This document shows positions 8,412 to 15,835 of a stretch of 45,775 nucleotides of DNA, piece by piece. Position numbers and translations under genes: made by a program. Origin of the DNA: Vulcanimicrobiota bacterium (GTDB lineage Bacteria; Vulcanimicrobiota; Vulcanimicrobiia; Vulcanimicrobiales; Vulcanimicrobiaceae); assembly GCA_027459845.1 (NCBI GenBank), contig DAIDGS010000121.1, forward strand, positions 1 through 45,775. Direction: 5' to 3'. The notes below the pieces were generated by a model. That model was not told the DNA's origin and ran no database searches. It saw only the letters and a program-made list of their open reading frames with translations. Numbering within the stretch: position 1 is the stretch's first letter; every line of letters starts with the position of its first letter.

Positions 8412-8753
8412 TCACCCGCGATACTCGCGCCACTCGGCGATCAGCCCCTCTTCGCGGCGGACCCAGGCGCATCCGTCGCGCTCCTCCCACGCTCCCGAGC
8501 GTTGCCGCAGCCCGAAGCGGTAGCGAACGGCGGCTTGCATCGCATCCCCCACGATCGCATCGATCTCGATCCGCCACTGCGGACCATCGCGGAAAAACTG
8601 CGTGAAGTGCGCGATCAGCGCCTGGCGCCCGCGTACGGCGCGCGCGTCTGACTCGACGTAGCTCCCGTCCGGCGCGAACAACGCCGCCGCGCGCAACGCA
8701 TCCGAACTGCGCCATGCCGCGACGACCTCAGCGATCAGCGCCTCGATCGTCAC
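8412..8753 (-). CDS. SnoaL/NTF2-like small protein
   Basis: 113 residues with the pattern of a SnoaL-like cone-shaped alpha+beta fold: an N-terminal helix (ALIAEVVAAWRSSDALRAAALFA), PDGSYVES, GRQALIAHFTQFFRDGPQW, then beta strands to AEWREYRG. This fold occurs in polyketide cyclases, limonene-epoxide-hydrolase relatives and many uncharacterised proteins, so no reaction is assigned. The GTG start at 8751-8753 overlaps the stop of the upstream DUF1835 gene as GTGA, which indicates translational coupling. It is 14 nt upstream of the STAS gene. Confidence 0.75.
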   Translation of the reverse strand: MTIEALIAEVVAAWRSSDALRAAALFAPDGSYVESDARAVRGRQALIAHFTQFFRDGPQWRIEIDAIVGDAMQAAVRYRFGLRQRSGAWEERDGCAWVRREEGLIAEWREYRG

Positions 8754-9685
8754 GTCGCCACCAGCCGTTCGCGCTCGTCGTCCCAGCGCGCACTCCCGCG
8801 GCCGGTGAGGTGAACGCCACCGATCCACCGATCGATCGGCCGATGCTCCAGCCAGTCGCTCGTTCCGGCAAGCACCGCACGGCCGAGCTCGGTTGGCACG
8901 AGCGCCTCGTCGCTACCCTCGACCAGCGCCGCCGGCTGGTCGCGCAACTGCGCGAGGACCCGCACGAAGCCGCGATCGCCGTGAAAGCTCGCTTCTTCGC
9001 GGCGTTGCGAGCGACGATAGAGTTCGGCATGCGCGGCCGGACCCTGCGCCACCGCCAACAGCGCGCCGCGCTCGGTGCGCGAGAGCCCATCGCGCGTGCT
9101 CGGATACTCTTCGCTGAGCCGGCGCATCGCCGCTCGCAGGAACGGCAGCCCGATGCTCTCCTCGGCGGCGGCGGCGTTGAGCGCCAACGGCTCGTCGGCG
9201 GTGAAACGCTCCCAAGCACGCCGTGCCGAGCGCATCAGCGCTTCCGATGCGGTACGCCGCCGCGGAAGCCACGCCAAGAGTTCGGGCGCGCTCAGCGTCC
9301 CGAGATACGCGTCGCTGGCAATCGTCGAAATCGATCCGGGCGGAAGGTCCAACGCATCGAGAGCAACCAGCACCTGGAGCAGTTGCAACTGATCGTAGAG
9401 ATCGTGTTCGAACCACAGCACCACTTCGTCGAACTCGCGCGCGCGCGCAACGATGGCGTCGCGCCGTTCGAACTCGCGAATCACGCGAATCGGCACGCCG
9501 TAACCGCAGGCACTCAAATATGCGGTCCGTACCGCGCTCGTCGCGCGCAGGTCGAGTCCGTGTGGGACCGGTCCCTCCATCAGCGGATCGCGCCAGCCCA
9601 GGTGCGTTCCGATGATCCCAGCCTTTCGCAAGCCGTGGACGACGGCGTCGCCGTTGGTCACGTGGAGCGTGGTGCTGGAGCTCAT
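8750..9685 (-). CDS. DUF1835 domain-containing protein
   Basis: 311 residues. The N-terminus (LHVTNGDAVVHGLRKAGI ... WRDPLMEGPVP) is the signature opening of DUF1835 proteins, whose function is not established. The region REFDEVVLWFEHDLYDQLQL is also typical. The C-terminal third (LSRTERGALLAVAQGPAAHAELYRRSQ ... RVLAQLRDQP) looks like a winged-helix-type segment followed by a short beta tail. ATG 9685 is the natural start; the frame extends upstream only through the tRNA-Gln gene, which ends 19 nt before. The downstream SnoaL-like gene is coupled by a GTGA overlap. Confidence 0.8.
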   Translation of the reverse strand: MSSSTTLHVTNGDAVVHGLRKAGIIGTHLGWRDPLMEGPVPHGLDLRATSAVRTAYLSACGYGVPIRVIREFERRDAIVARAREFDEVVLWFEHDLYDQLQLLQVLVALDALDLPPGSISTIASDAYLGTLSAPELLAWLPRRRTASEALMRSARRAWERFTADEPLALNAAAAEESIGLPFLRAAMRRLSEEYPSTRDGLSRTERGALLAVAQGPAAHAELYRRSQRREEASFHGDRGFVRVLAQLRDQPAALVEGSDEALVPTELGRAVLAGTSDWLEHRPIDRWIGGVHLTGRGSARWDDERERLVAT

Positions 9686-9704
9686 GCCAACCGGTTCGAC
9701 GGTG

Positions 9705-9776
9705 CTGGGGTGGCTGGATTCGAACCAACGCATGGCGGAGTCAAAGTCCGCTGCCTTACCGCTTGGCTACACCCCA
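9705..9776 (-). tRNA. tRNA-Gln (anticodon UUG)
   Basis: A 72-nt cloverleaf on the minus strand. The acceptor stem is TGGGGTG/CACCCCA, the D arm is GCC-AAGCGGTAA-GGC, the anticodon stem GCGGA/TCCGC encloses CTTTGAC with anticodon TTG, the variable loop has 5 nt, and the T arm GTTGG-TTCGAAT-CCAGC is intact. The discriminator base is G and CCA is not encoded. The U1-A72 acceptor pair and the overall sequence match bacterial tRNA-Gln. It lies between two protein genes on the same strand with 18-19 nt gaps and may be processed from their transcript. Confidence 0.97.
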
Positions 9777-9794
9777 CCGACGCGGCGGGCGAGA

Positions 9795-10190
9795 TTAGAG
9801 CTTGCGCGCGCGAGCCCCTCCAGGGCTGCCGAACCACCCGATGGTGAAGAACGCTCCCTGCCCGGCGCGCCGCCCATAGCGCAACGCGCCGATGCACCAC
9901 GCGCCGGCGAGCGCCACGTCGAGCACGACCGCGACGGCATAGAGCGTCAGCAGGCCGCCGACCGAGCGCACCACCGTACTCGCCGCCAGCGGCCAAATCA
10001 GCGCCACCGCGCCGACCAGCATCCACGCCAGCCCGAACCGTAGCGCTTGGCGCATGTGAACCCGGTACCAACTCGAGGCGTCCTGACGCGGCGCCAGCCG
10101 CTCGTACAGCGCAATTGGCCATACCAGATACGCCAGCCCGCACAGCCGCGCTTCGTCGGCCGCACGTTCGGAGGGGTCCCCAGGGTTCAT
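9795..10190 (-). CDS. Small membrane protein, DUF4870-like
   Basis: 131 residues with an N-terminal segment (RLCGLAYLVWPIALYERLA), a polar link ending in HMRQALRFGLAWMLVGAVALIWPL, and a third hydrophobic region (GGLLTLYAVAVVLDVALAGAWCIGALRYG). The order 'hydrophobic - HxxQAL - hydrophobic - hydrophobic' resembles the DUF4870/Tic20-like small membrane proteins. Function is unknown. It starts with ATG 10190, 56 nt downstream of the NlpC/P60 gene, and probably shares its transcript. Confidence 0.7.
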   Translation of the reverse strand: MNPGDPSERAADEARLCGLAYLVWPIALYERLAPRQDASSWYRVHMRQALRFGLAWMLVGAVALIWPLAASTVVRSVGGLLTLYAVAVVLDVALAGAWCIGALRYGRRAGQGAFFTIGWFGSPGGARARKL

Positions 10191-10246
10191 GCCGTAACGC
10201 GCCGGCCGCTAGCGCCTCGCGTCGGCGGCACGCGCGGGCATGCGAT

Positions 10247-10864
10247 TCAGTGCAGACGCCGCGCGAGCGCCCGGGTAAGGTAGCGTTTGGCACCGAGGTA
10301 GCGCGCCGCCCAGTACGGCTGCGAAAGCTCGCTGACCATCACCCCTTCGGAGGCGGCATGGACGAACTTGCCGTGCCCGAGGTAGATGCCGACGTGCGAG
10401 ACGCCCTCGGTATAGGTTTGGAAAAAGACGAGATCGCCCGGCCGGGGCCCCCCGACTGCCGGATGACCGACGTCGTACTGGGCATCGGCCGTACGCGGCA
10501 GATGCACGCCCAACATGGCAAAGACGTGTTGGACGTACCCGGAGCAATCGAAGCCCGATGGGCTAGTTCCGCCAAAAACGTACGGGTCGCCGAGGAAGCG
10601 CAGCGCACTGCGCGTCAGTTCGGCGGCCAACTTCGACGTGCGGGCCAAGATGCCGCCGGCGAACCGGCCGATCCCATCGCGGGCGTGTTGGGGAGAGGCC
10701 ACGACCAAGTGCGACGTCCACGCAGTGACGTCGGGGCTCAATGCGGCCGCGCGGCTCGCATGAGACGTGGAACGGCTGACGTGACGATGCGGACTCGCAC
10801 TTGCGACGGTGCCGGTGCCGGCAACCGCAAGCGCAAAAAGCCCAATAATCAACGCATGGCGCAA
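10247..10864 (-). CDS. NlpC/P60 (C40) cell-wall endopeptidase, riboswitch-controlled
   Basis: About 205 residues: a signal peptide (RHALIIGLFALAVAGTGTVASA), a low-complexity Ser/His/Ala linker and a C-terminal NlpC/P60 domain. The catalytic Cys lies in FDCSGYVQHVF, the first His in GVSHVGIYLG and the second in KFVHAASEGV. Such enzymes cleave peptidoglycan stem peptides in the periplasm or cell wall. The TTG at 10862-10864 is chosen as start because AAAGAGGAG (10874-10882) sits 9 nt before it; the in-frame GTG at 10885 lies at the foot of the predicted riboswitch and has no such site. It follows cdaA-cdaR-glmM on the same strand, tying cell-wall turnover to c-di-AMP. Confidence 0.88.
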   Translation of the reverse strand: MRHALIIGLFALAVAGTGTVASASPHRHVSRSTSHASRAAALSPDVTAWTSHLVVASPQHARDGIGRFAGGILARTSKLAAELTRSALRFLGDPYVFGGTSPSGFDCSGYVQHVFAMLGVHLPRTADAQYDVGHPAVGGPRPGDLVFFQTYTEGVSHVGIYLGHGKFVHAASEGVMVSELSQPYWAARYLGAKRYLTRALARRLH

Positions 10865-10884
10865 GAAAAACGGCTCCTCTTTCA

Positions 10885-11002
10885 CGACACTTGCGAGGTT
10901 AGTTGACGGGTTCGGACGGGAAAGAATCGCCCTAGGGCCGACCGGCCCACTCACCCCTGCCGTGGAAATCCCCCGCTCCGGGCTCACCGGATTCAGTGTT
11001 CT
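10885..11002 (-). promoter_or_regulatory. Cyclic di-AMP riboswitch (ydaO/yuaA type) in the NlpC/P60 leader
   Basis: The minus-strand leader carries the conserved blocks of ydaO/yuaA riboswitches in the right order. These are a P1 arm ACACT followed by GAATCCGGTGAGCC (10995-10999 and on), CGGGGGATTTCC (10967-10974 core), GGGGTGAG (10950-10957), AGGGCGATTCTTTCC, CCGAACCCGTCAACT (10901-10915), AACCTCGC and the closing P1 arm AGTGT (10887-10891). The five P1 base pairs are complementary. The family binds c-di-AMP and commonly controls cell-wall hydrolases. The ribosome-binding site starts 4 nt after P1. No U-tract terminator is visible, so control may act on translation. Recognition is from remembered consensus, not a covariance-model search. 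Confidence 0.85.
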
Positions 11003-11052
11003 TGTGCAGGCGTACCCGCGTCCGACGTCTCGCGGACGGCGGATCACGCGGG

Positions 11053-12414
11053 TTAGGTTTTGGTTAGGCTCGCGATCTCCTCCTCGATTTGGGCCACGAT
11101 GACGGCGACCGCCTGCTCGACCGCCGCGTGGTCGTCACCCTCGGCCATGACCCGGATGAGCGGCTCCGTGCCGGACGCACGAATCAGTACCCGCCCGCCC
11201 GCGCCGAGCCGTCCTTCGGCCTCGGCGACGGCGCGACGCACCGTCGCACGCTCGAGGACATCCTTGCGATCGGTCCGGACGTTGCGCAACACCTGCGGCG
11301 CGACGACGATATCCTCGACCAGCGCGCGCAACGTCCCGCCCGAGGCGGCCAAGATTCCGAGAAGCGCGACCGCCGTCATGGGTCCGTCGCCGGTGGTGTT
11401 GCGGCGCAGATCGATCACGTGTCCGGATTGCTCGCCGCCCAGCACGTAGCCGCCCGCGCGCATGCGCTCGATCACGTAGCGATCGCCGACCGCGGTGCGT
11501 ATCAGTTCGATGCCGCAGGCGTGCAGCGCGCGCGCGAAGCCCAGGTTGCTCATGACCGTACCGACGACCGCGTTTCCGGTGAGTTCGCCGCGCGCCGCGG
11601 CATCGCGCGCGATCGCGTACATCACGTGGTCGCCGCTGACCGCTGCCCCGGTTTCGTCGACGAACAGCACCCGGTCGGCGTCGCCGTCGAATGCGACGCC
11701 GATCGCACGCGCCGTGCCGCCGGCGTTGCGCGCGCGAACCGCGTGCTGCAACGCTTCGAGATGGGTCGCGCCGCTGGCGACGTTGATGCGCGCGCCATCC
11801 GGCTCGCAGTTCATCTCGATCACCTCGGCTCCGAGCCTACGCAGCACGTAGGGCGCAATCGCGTAGGCGGCGCCGCAGGCAGCGTCGACCACGACCACCA
11901 GTCCATCCAAACGCGTACGGCCCTGCGAGAGTTGGCGGTAGTAGTGGCGCGTGAGATTGGCTGCGCCGCGCGCGGTACCGATCTGCGTTCCGGTCGGCCG
12001 ATCGAAGACGCCGGCTGCGAGCACCGCCTCGATCGCGTGCTCGACCGCGTCGGCCAGCTTGAACCCGTCGCTGCCGAAAAACTTGATCCCGTTGTCGGGG
12101 ACCGGGTTATGGGACGCGCTGATCACCACGCCGGCCGCGGCCTCCTCGGCACGCGTGACGCACGCCACCGCCGGCGTCGGAACGATCCCCAAGAGCACGA
12201 CGTCGCGTCCGACCGAGGTAATCCCGGCCACCAGTGCCGCCTCGAGCATGCTCCCGGATATCCGCGTGTCGCGACCGACCACGACCGGGCGGTGGCGCTC
12301 GCTCTGCGCCGCCAACACGGTGGCCCCGGCCCGTCCTAAATCGAAGGCGAGTTCGGGCGTCAGATCGCGATTGGCGATGCCGCGCACGCCGTCGGTCCCA
12401 AAACGCAGCGTCAT
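11053..12414 (-). CDS. glmM: Phosphoglucosamine mutase
   Basis: 453 residues, the usual GlmM length. It contains the phosphoserine loop VVISASHNPVPDNGIKFF, the metal-binding loop DGDADRVLFVDE, the sugar-binding stretch GEQSGHVI and the phosphate-binding loop RASGTEPLIRVMAEG. GlmM converts glucosamine-6-phosphate to glucosamine-1-phosphate for UDP-GlcNAc and hence peptidoglycan. ATG 12414 overlaps the cdaR stop as ATGA. The order cdaA-cdaR-glmM is conserved in many bacteria, where GlmM also modulates CdaA activity. Confidence 0.97.
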   Translation of the reverse strand: MTLRFGTDGVRGIANRDLTPELAFDLGRAGATVLAAQSERHRPVVVGRDTRISGSMLEAALVAGITSVGRDVVLLGIVPTPAVACVTRAEEAAAGVVISASHNPVPDNGIKFFGSDGFKLADAVEHAIEAVLAAGVFDRPTGTQIGTARGAANLTRHYYRQLSQGRTRLDGLVVVVDAACGAAYAIAPYVLRRLGAEVIEMNCEPDGARINVASGATHLEALQHAVRARNAGGTARAIGVAFDGDADRVLFVDETGAAVSGDHVMYAIARDAAARGELTGNAVVGTVMSNLGFARALHACGIELIRTAVGDRYVIERMRAGGYVLGGEQSGHVIDLRRNTTGDGPMTAVALLGILAASGGTLRALVEDIVVAPQVLRNVRTDRKDVLERATVRRAVAEAEGRLGAGGRVLIRASGTEPLIRVMAEGDDHAAVEQAVAVIVAQIEEEIASLTKT

Positions 12415-13091
12415 GGCGAGCCGCTCGCGCCGCTAGACGGTACCAGCTTCAACTGCACGCGCACCAAGTCGGGAAGGATGGCCAGGTTCGCGATTGGCCG
12501 CCCCGACGCATCGACGACCTGTGGCCGGACCATCGCGTCGAAGGCGCCGGGCTTGGCCGAAAGCGGCACGTCGACCCGCACGCCGGCAACCCGCGAAACC
12601 GCCGACGCCGGTCCGGAAACCATTACCGTGCCGGGTGCGACCGTCGGGGCGGCCGTGAGGACCGTTTTCCCGCTCGAACCGCGATAGCGCACGGCTATCG
12701 GGAACGGACGCGACTCGATGCGCTCGATCGTCAGGGTGACCGAGGCCGGCGTCAAACTCTGCACCGCGACGTCGGGTGCCACCAGGTCGATCGGAACGTT
12801 GTAGATACCCGGCACCTTTCCGGCAAGATCCAACACCGCCTTGATTTGATCCGGCTTCACCGGAGCGTTCGAGCGTTTTTCGATGACCGTCACGACCGCT
12901 TGTTTCTCGCCGTACTCGGCGACCTCATCGGAGCCCAGATTCACGGTCGTGATCGGGACCGATATCTGCTGATCGAAGCGCGTACCGATGATCGGATTGC
13001 TGGCGTAGCGTACGTACGCCCACCCAACGATCGCGAGGGCAAGCGAGAGCAGTTTAAGTGTGAAGTTTTTGCGGATGATCTGCACGCGCAC
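12411..13091 (-). CDS. cdaR: YbbR-domain regulator of diadenylate cyclase
   Basis: 226 residues. One N-terminal membrane segment (FTLKLLSLALAIVGWAYV, about 10-27) anchors an extracytoplasmic part with two YbbR-like repeats, visible as parallel stretches ending in VSVPITTVNLG.. and VRVDVPLSAKPG... . CdaR binds and modulates CdaA. It has fewer YbbR repeats than the roughly 480-residue, four-repeat CdaR of Bacillus. GTG 13091 overlaps the end of cdaA by 38 nt; a GTG two codons later (13085) has GGGAG at better spacing. glmM follows with a 4-nt overlap. Confidence 0.9.
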   Translation of the reverse strand: MRVQIIRKNFTLKLLSLALAIVGWAYVRYASNPIIGTRFDQQISVPITTVNLGSDEVAEYGEKQAVVTVIEKRSNAPVKPDQIKAVLDLAGKVPGIYNVPIDLVAPDVAVQSLTPASVTLTIERIESRPFPIAVRYRGSSGKTVLTAAPTVAPGTVMVSGPASAVSRVAGVRVDVPLSAKPGAFDAMVRPQVVDASGRPIANLAILPDLVRVQLKLVPSSGASGSP

Positions 13092-13941
13092 TCCCAGCCT
13101 TGCGATGCGGGGTCAGTAGCGCCCGTACTCCCGAAATGACGTCGTTCCCCAAGTGGCTGCCTTTGCGCGGCGCCCGCGTGACGGCCAACAGCATTTTGAG
13201 CAACCGCGTCTCGTCCTCGACCGGTCGCGTCAGTTTGCCTTCGCGGGCGATCGTGATCGCCCCAGTCTCTTCCGAGACGACCAACACCACCGCATCGGTC
13301 TGCTCGCTCAAGCCGAGCGCAGCCCGGTGGCGAGTGCCGTGCTGCCGATCGGTGAGCGTCTGCTCGGCCAGCGGCAGAAAGCATCCCGCGGCTTGGATCG
13401 CGCCGTTGCGCACGATCAAGGCTCCGTCGTGTAACGGCGAACGCGGCATGAAGATCGCCAAAATGAGTTCGGGCGAGATGCGCGCGTCCAGAATCGTCCC
13501 ACTCTCCGCGAACTCCTTAAGTCCGCTCTGCTGCTCGATTGCGATCAGCGCGCCCAGGCGGTGGCGTGAGAGGAGGAAAGCCGCGCTCGCAAGTGCCGCG
13601 ACGCTGCGATCTTCGGCGCGAACCCAGGGCGCCTCGCCGTCACCGTCGCGATGCAGAAAGCCGCCGCGACCGAGACGCTCGAGCGCGCGGCGGAGCTCGG
13701 GTTGAAAGACGATCGGCAAGGTCACCGCTGCGCCGACCAAGAGCCAACGCAAGATCGTGCTGAGCAGGTAGAGATGCAGCAGGTTGGCGATTCCCAAGAT
13801 CCCCAGCAGCACCAGAACGCCGGTCACCATCTGGACCGCCCGGGTGCCGCGAATCAAGAGCAGGAAGTAGTAGATGGCGACGCTGGTTGCAACCACGTCG
13901 ATGACGTCCGAGAACCCGAGCGTACTCAAGAAGGCGTGCAT
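13054..13941 (-). CDS. cdaA: Membrane diadenylate cyclase CdaA (c-di-AMP synthase)
   Basis: 295 residues: three N-terminal membrane segments (about 10-75), then the DAC domain. The active-site signatures HDGALIVRNG (DGA motif) and GTRHRAALG (RHR motif) are both intact. CdaA condenses two ATP into c-di-AMP, which controls osmolyte/K+ balance and cell-wall homeostasis. The start ATG at 13941 directly abuts the stop of the unknown gene upstream, with no spacer, and the 3' end overlaps cdaR. A likely receptor for the product, the riboswitch at 10885-11002, is on the same strand about 2 kb downstream. Confidence 0.96.
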   Translation of the reverse strand: MHAFLSTLGFSDVIDVVATSVAIYYFLLLIRGTRAVQMVTGVLVLLGILGIANLLHLYLLSTILRWLLVGAAVTLPIVFQPELRRALERLGRGGFLHRDGDGEAPWVRAEDRSVAALASAAFLLSRHRLGALIAIEQQSGLKEFAESGTILDARISPELILAIFMPRSPLHDGALIVRNGAIQAAGCFLPLAEQTLTDRQHGTRHRAALGLSEQTDAVVLVVSEETGAITIAREGKLTRPVEDETRLLKMLLAVTRAPRKGSHLGNDVISGVRALLTPHRKAGSARADHPQKLHT

Positions 13942-14484
13942 CTAGCCCAGCCCCGCACGGTCGAGCAGGGTCTCCAACTCGCGATCGACGCCGATCTGCG
14001 GCGTGCGCAAGCCGTCGCGAGCGATCTGCGCGGCAACCTCGGGGCTGAGCGGCGCGAGCAACTCGAGCCGGCGCCCGCAGGCAAAGCGGCGCAGTTCGAG
14101 GTCGATCAGACCCACCACGACCCGCGGCAGCGTGCGGTCGGGATTCCACTCCACCACGAACGCGTCGCCGACGATGCTGGCCGCATAGACGCCCGCCGGG
14201 CGACCCGGACCGCCGAGCGCCGCGGCCAGCAGCGGCAAGGCTTCGGCGTTTTGCGGTAAAACAGCCAAAGCAATGATCGGAGCGGGAAAGACGGTGGCCT
14301 TGGCCTGCAGCTCGGCGCGCAGGTGCAGCGCCGCGCGCTCGTCGAGTGCAACCAACGCGTACGTACGCTCGAACTGCGGGCAGGCGCGCCACATGGTCGT
14401 CGCCGTGGCGCCGGCCAATCCCTCGATCTGCCGGCGTGCCGCGTCGTCGACGATCGTGTCGAACCGCAAGGTGAGCGTTGGCAT
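13942..14484 (-). CDS. Unknown protein, first gene of the cdaA operon (180 aa)
   Basis: The ATG at 14482-14484 is preceded by GGGGGAAAGGC, a good ribosome-binding site. The 180-residue product has no signal peptide or obvious membrane segment and is not recognised. It begins MPTLTLRFDTIVDDAARRQ, contains a hydrophobic strand-like stretch (FPAPIIALAVLPQNAEALPLLAAALGG), then YAASIVGDAFVVEWNPD and VVVGLIDLELRRFACGRRLELL, and ends in a helical tail. Its stop codon touches the cdaA start codon, so it is co-translated with the c-di-AMP synthase. A role in the c-di-AMP module is inferred only from that position. Confidence 0.75.
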   Translation of the reverse strand: MPTLTLRFDTIVDDAARRQIEGLAGATATTMWRACPQFERTYALVALDERAALHLRAELQAKATVFPAPIIALAVLPQNAEALPLLAAALGGPGRPAGVYAASIVGDAFVVEWNPDRTLPRVVVGLIDLELRRFACGRRLELLAPLSPEVAAQIARDGLRTPQIGVDRELETLLDRAGLG

Positions 14485-14526
14485 GCCTTTCCCCCGTTTA
14501 GCCACGACGGGCGCGCTTTCTTGCGC

Positions 14527-15405
14527 GTGACGCTGGCGCGCGCGCTGGTGATCTCGACTGGCCGAAACAGTGCGTGGGTGGCGCTCGACGGCGAGCCGAC
14601 GCCGCGCTTGGCGCAGCTCCGCCGCGTCGCCGGTGCCCGCTCGATGCCGGTTCCCGGGGACTGGGCGATGGTTCGGATGCTCGAGGACGATTCCGTGGTG
14701 CTCGAAAGCCTCGAACCGCGCCGAACCGTGCTCGCCCGCGCGAGCGCACGCGGGCGCTCGAAGACGCTGGCGGCCAACGTCGATACGCTCGTCACCGTGA
14801 CGTCGCTCGGCGATCCGCCGCCGCGAACCGTGACCCTCGATCAACTGCTGGCTTTCGCCGAACGGGCCTCGGTGGCGGCAATCGTGGTGCTAACCAAGCC
14901 CGATCGCGCGGCCGCCGGAGTTCCCGAGCAGTTGGCGCAGACCTATGGCGCGCTCGGCTACTCCGTGATCGTCTGCAATCCGCGCGCCGGCGAGAACGTC
15001 GCGCCGTTGCGCGCGGCGCTGGTTGGCCGGCAAGCCCTTTTGTGCGGCGTTTCGGGCGTGGGGAAGAGCACCATCTTCGCGGCGCTGGGCGGTCGCGGTG
15101 CGACCGGCGACGTCTCGCGCCACGGGCTCGGGCGGCAAACGACGATGGCGGCGCACCTGTACCGCTCCGAGAGCGGTTTTTTGATCGACAGCCCGGGAGT
15201 GAGCGACTTCGGTCTGGGCGACCTGAGTCCGGCCGAGCTGGCCCGCGGGTTCCGCGAGTTCGCCGCGCCGGCCCTCGGCTGCCGGTTCACCGACTGCACC
15301 CACCTGCGCGAGCCGGATTGCGCCGTCGCGGCCGCGGTTGCGCGGGGCGCGATCGCCGGCAGCCGCTATGCCAGCTATCGCAAACTCCAGCGCAGCAGCG
15401 CCTGA
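14527..15405 (+). CDS. rsgA: Ribosome small-subunit GTPase RsgA
   Basis: About 292 residues. The N-terminal OB-like part (VPGDWAMVRM) is followed by a circularly permuted GTPase: G4 TKPD comes before the P-loop GVSGVGKST and G3 DSPGVSDFG. The C-terminal zinc site CRFTDCTHLREPDC (C-x4-C-x-H-x5-C) is complete. RsgA helps mature the 30S subunit. No clear ribosome-binding site marks the start; GTG 14527 gives MTLARALVIS, and TTG 14521 is possible. It is divergent from the cdaA operon and lies upstream of rpsT, another 30S gene. Confidence 0.95.
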   Translation: MTLARALVISTGRNSAWVALDGEPTPRLAQLRRVAGARSMPVPGDWAMVRMLEDDSVVLESLEPRRTVLARASARGRSKTLAANVDTLVTVTSLGDPPPRTVTLDQLLAFAERASVAAIVVLTKPDRAAAGVPEQLAQTYGALGYSVIVCNPRAGENVAPLRAALVGRQALLCGVSGVGKSTIFAALGGRGATGDVSRHGLGRQTTMAAHLYRSESGFLIDSPGVSDFGLGDLSPAELARGFREFAAPALGCRFTDCTHLREPDCAVAAAVARGAIAGSRYASYRKLQRSSA

Positions 15406-15435
15406 GCCGATGCAACTTCGGTCGCCCCGCGCCCC

Positions 15436-15464
15436 TGGTCGCCGTCGCAGGAGCGTGCTATAAT
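15436..15464 (+). promoter_or_regulatory. Probable sigma-70 promoter of rpsT (extended -10)
   Basis: A perfect TATAAT hexamer at 15459-15464 is preceded by TG one base before it (TGCTATAAT), an extended -10. The -35 position 17 nt upstream reads TGGTCG, a 3/6 match. It lies about 45 nt before the rpsT start. It is one of the few clear AT-rich hexamers in this GC-rich window. Confidence 0.7.
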
Positions 15465-15508
15465 CGCGCGGTTGTCCGAGCGCTAAAACCCCAAGGAGCG
15501 AAACCCAA

Positions 15509-15820
15509 TTGCCCAACATCAAAGCCGCCGAGAAGTGGGCGCGCCAGTCCGAGAAGCGCGAACTGCGCAACCGGGATACCAAGAGCCGCCTCAAGACGGT
15601 CTACCGCAAGGCGGTTGCTGCCGGCGATGCCGCGGCCGTTCCGGCCGTCGAGAGCGAGTTCGATCGCGCCGCCAAGCGCGGCATCATTCATAAGAACAAG
15701 GCCGCCCGCAAGAAGTCGCGCTTGGCCGCCGCCATGAAGCGCGCCGCCACCGCCCCGGCAAAGCCGGCCAAAGCCAAACGCGCTCCGGTCGCCGCAAAGA
15801 AGACGGGCAAGAAGAGCTAG
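15509..15820 (+). CDS. rpsT: 30S ribosomal protein S20
   Basis: 103 residues, rich in Lys and Arg, with the S20 pattern MPNIKAAEKWARQSEKRELRN ... SRLKTVYRKAV ... AAKRGIIHKNKAARKKSRLAAAMK. S20 binds 16S rRNA early in assembly. The C-terminal tail (APAKPAKAKRAPVAAKKTGKKS) extends beyond the usual 85-90 residues as a basic Ala/Lys/Pro stretch. The start is a TTG (15509-15511) with AAGGAG upstream. A good promoter precedes it and the ThrE-family gene follows after 15 nt. Confidence 0.97.
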   Translation: MPNIKAAEKWARQSEKRELRNRDTKSRLKTVYRKAVAAGDAAAVPAVESEFDRAAKRGIIHKNKAARKKSRLAAAMKRAATAPAKPAKAKRAPVAAKKTGKKS

Positions 15821-15835
15821 CCCACCCGCCGCACC

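Noticed and set aside
9686-9733. An upstream start for the DUF1835 protein (16 extra residues)
   Set aside because: Those codons lie in the tRNA-Gln gene; ATG 9685 fits the family start.
11004-11052. A CGTCCG/CGGACG hairpin between glmM and the riboswitch as a terminator
   Set aside because: There is no U-tract after it on the minus strand; it may be a processing or Rho-related structure but cannot be supported as an intrinsic terminator.
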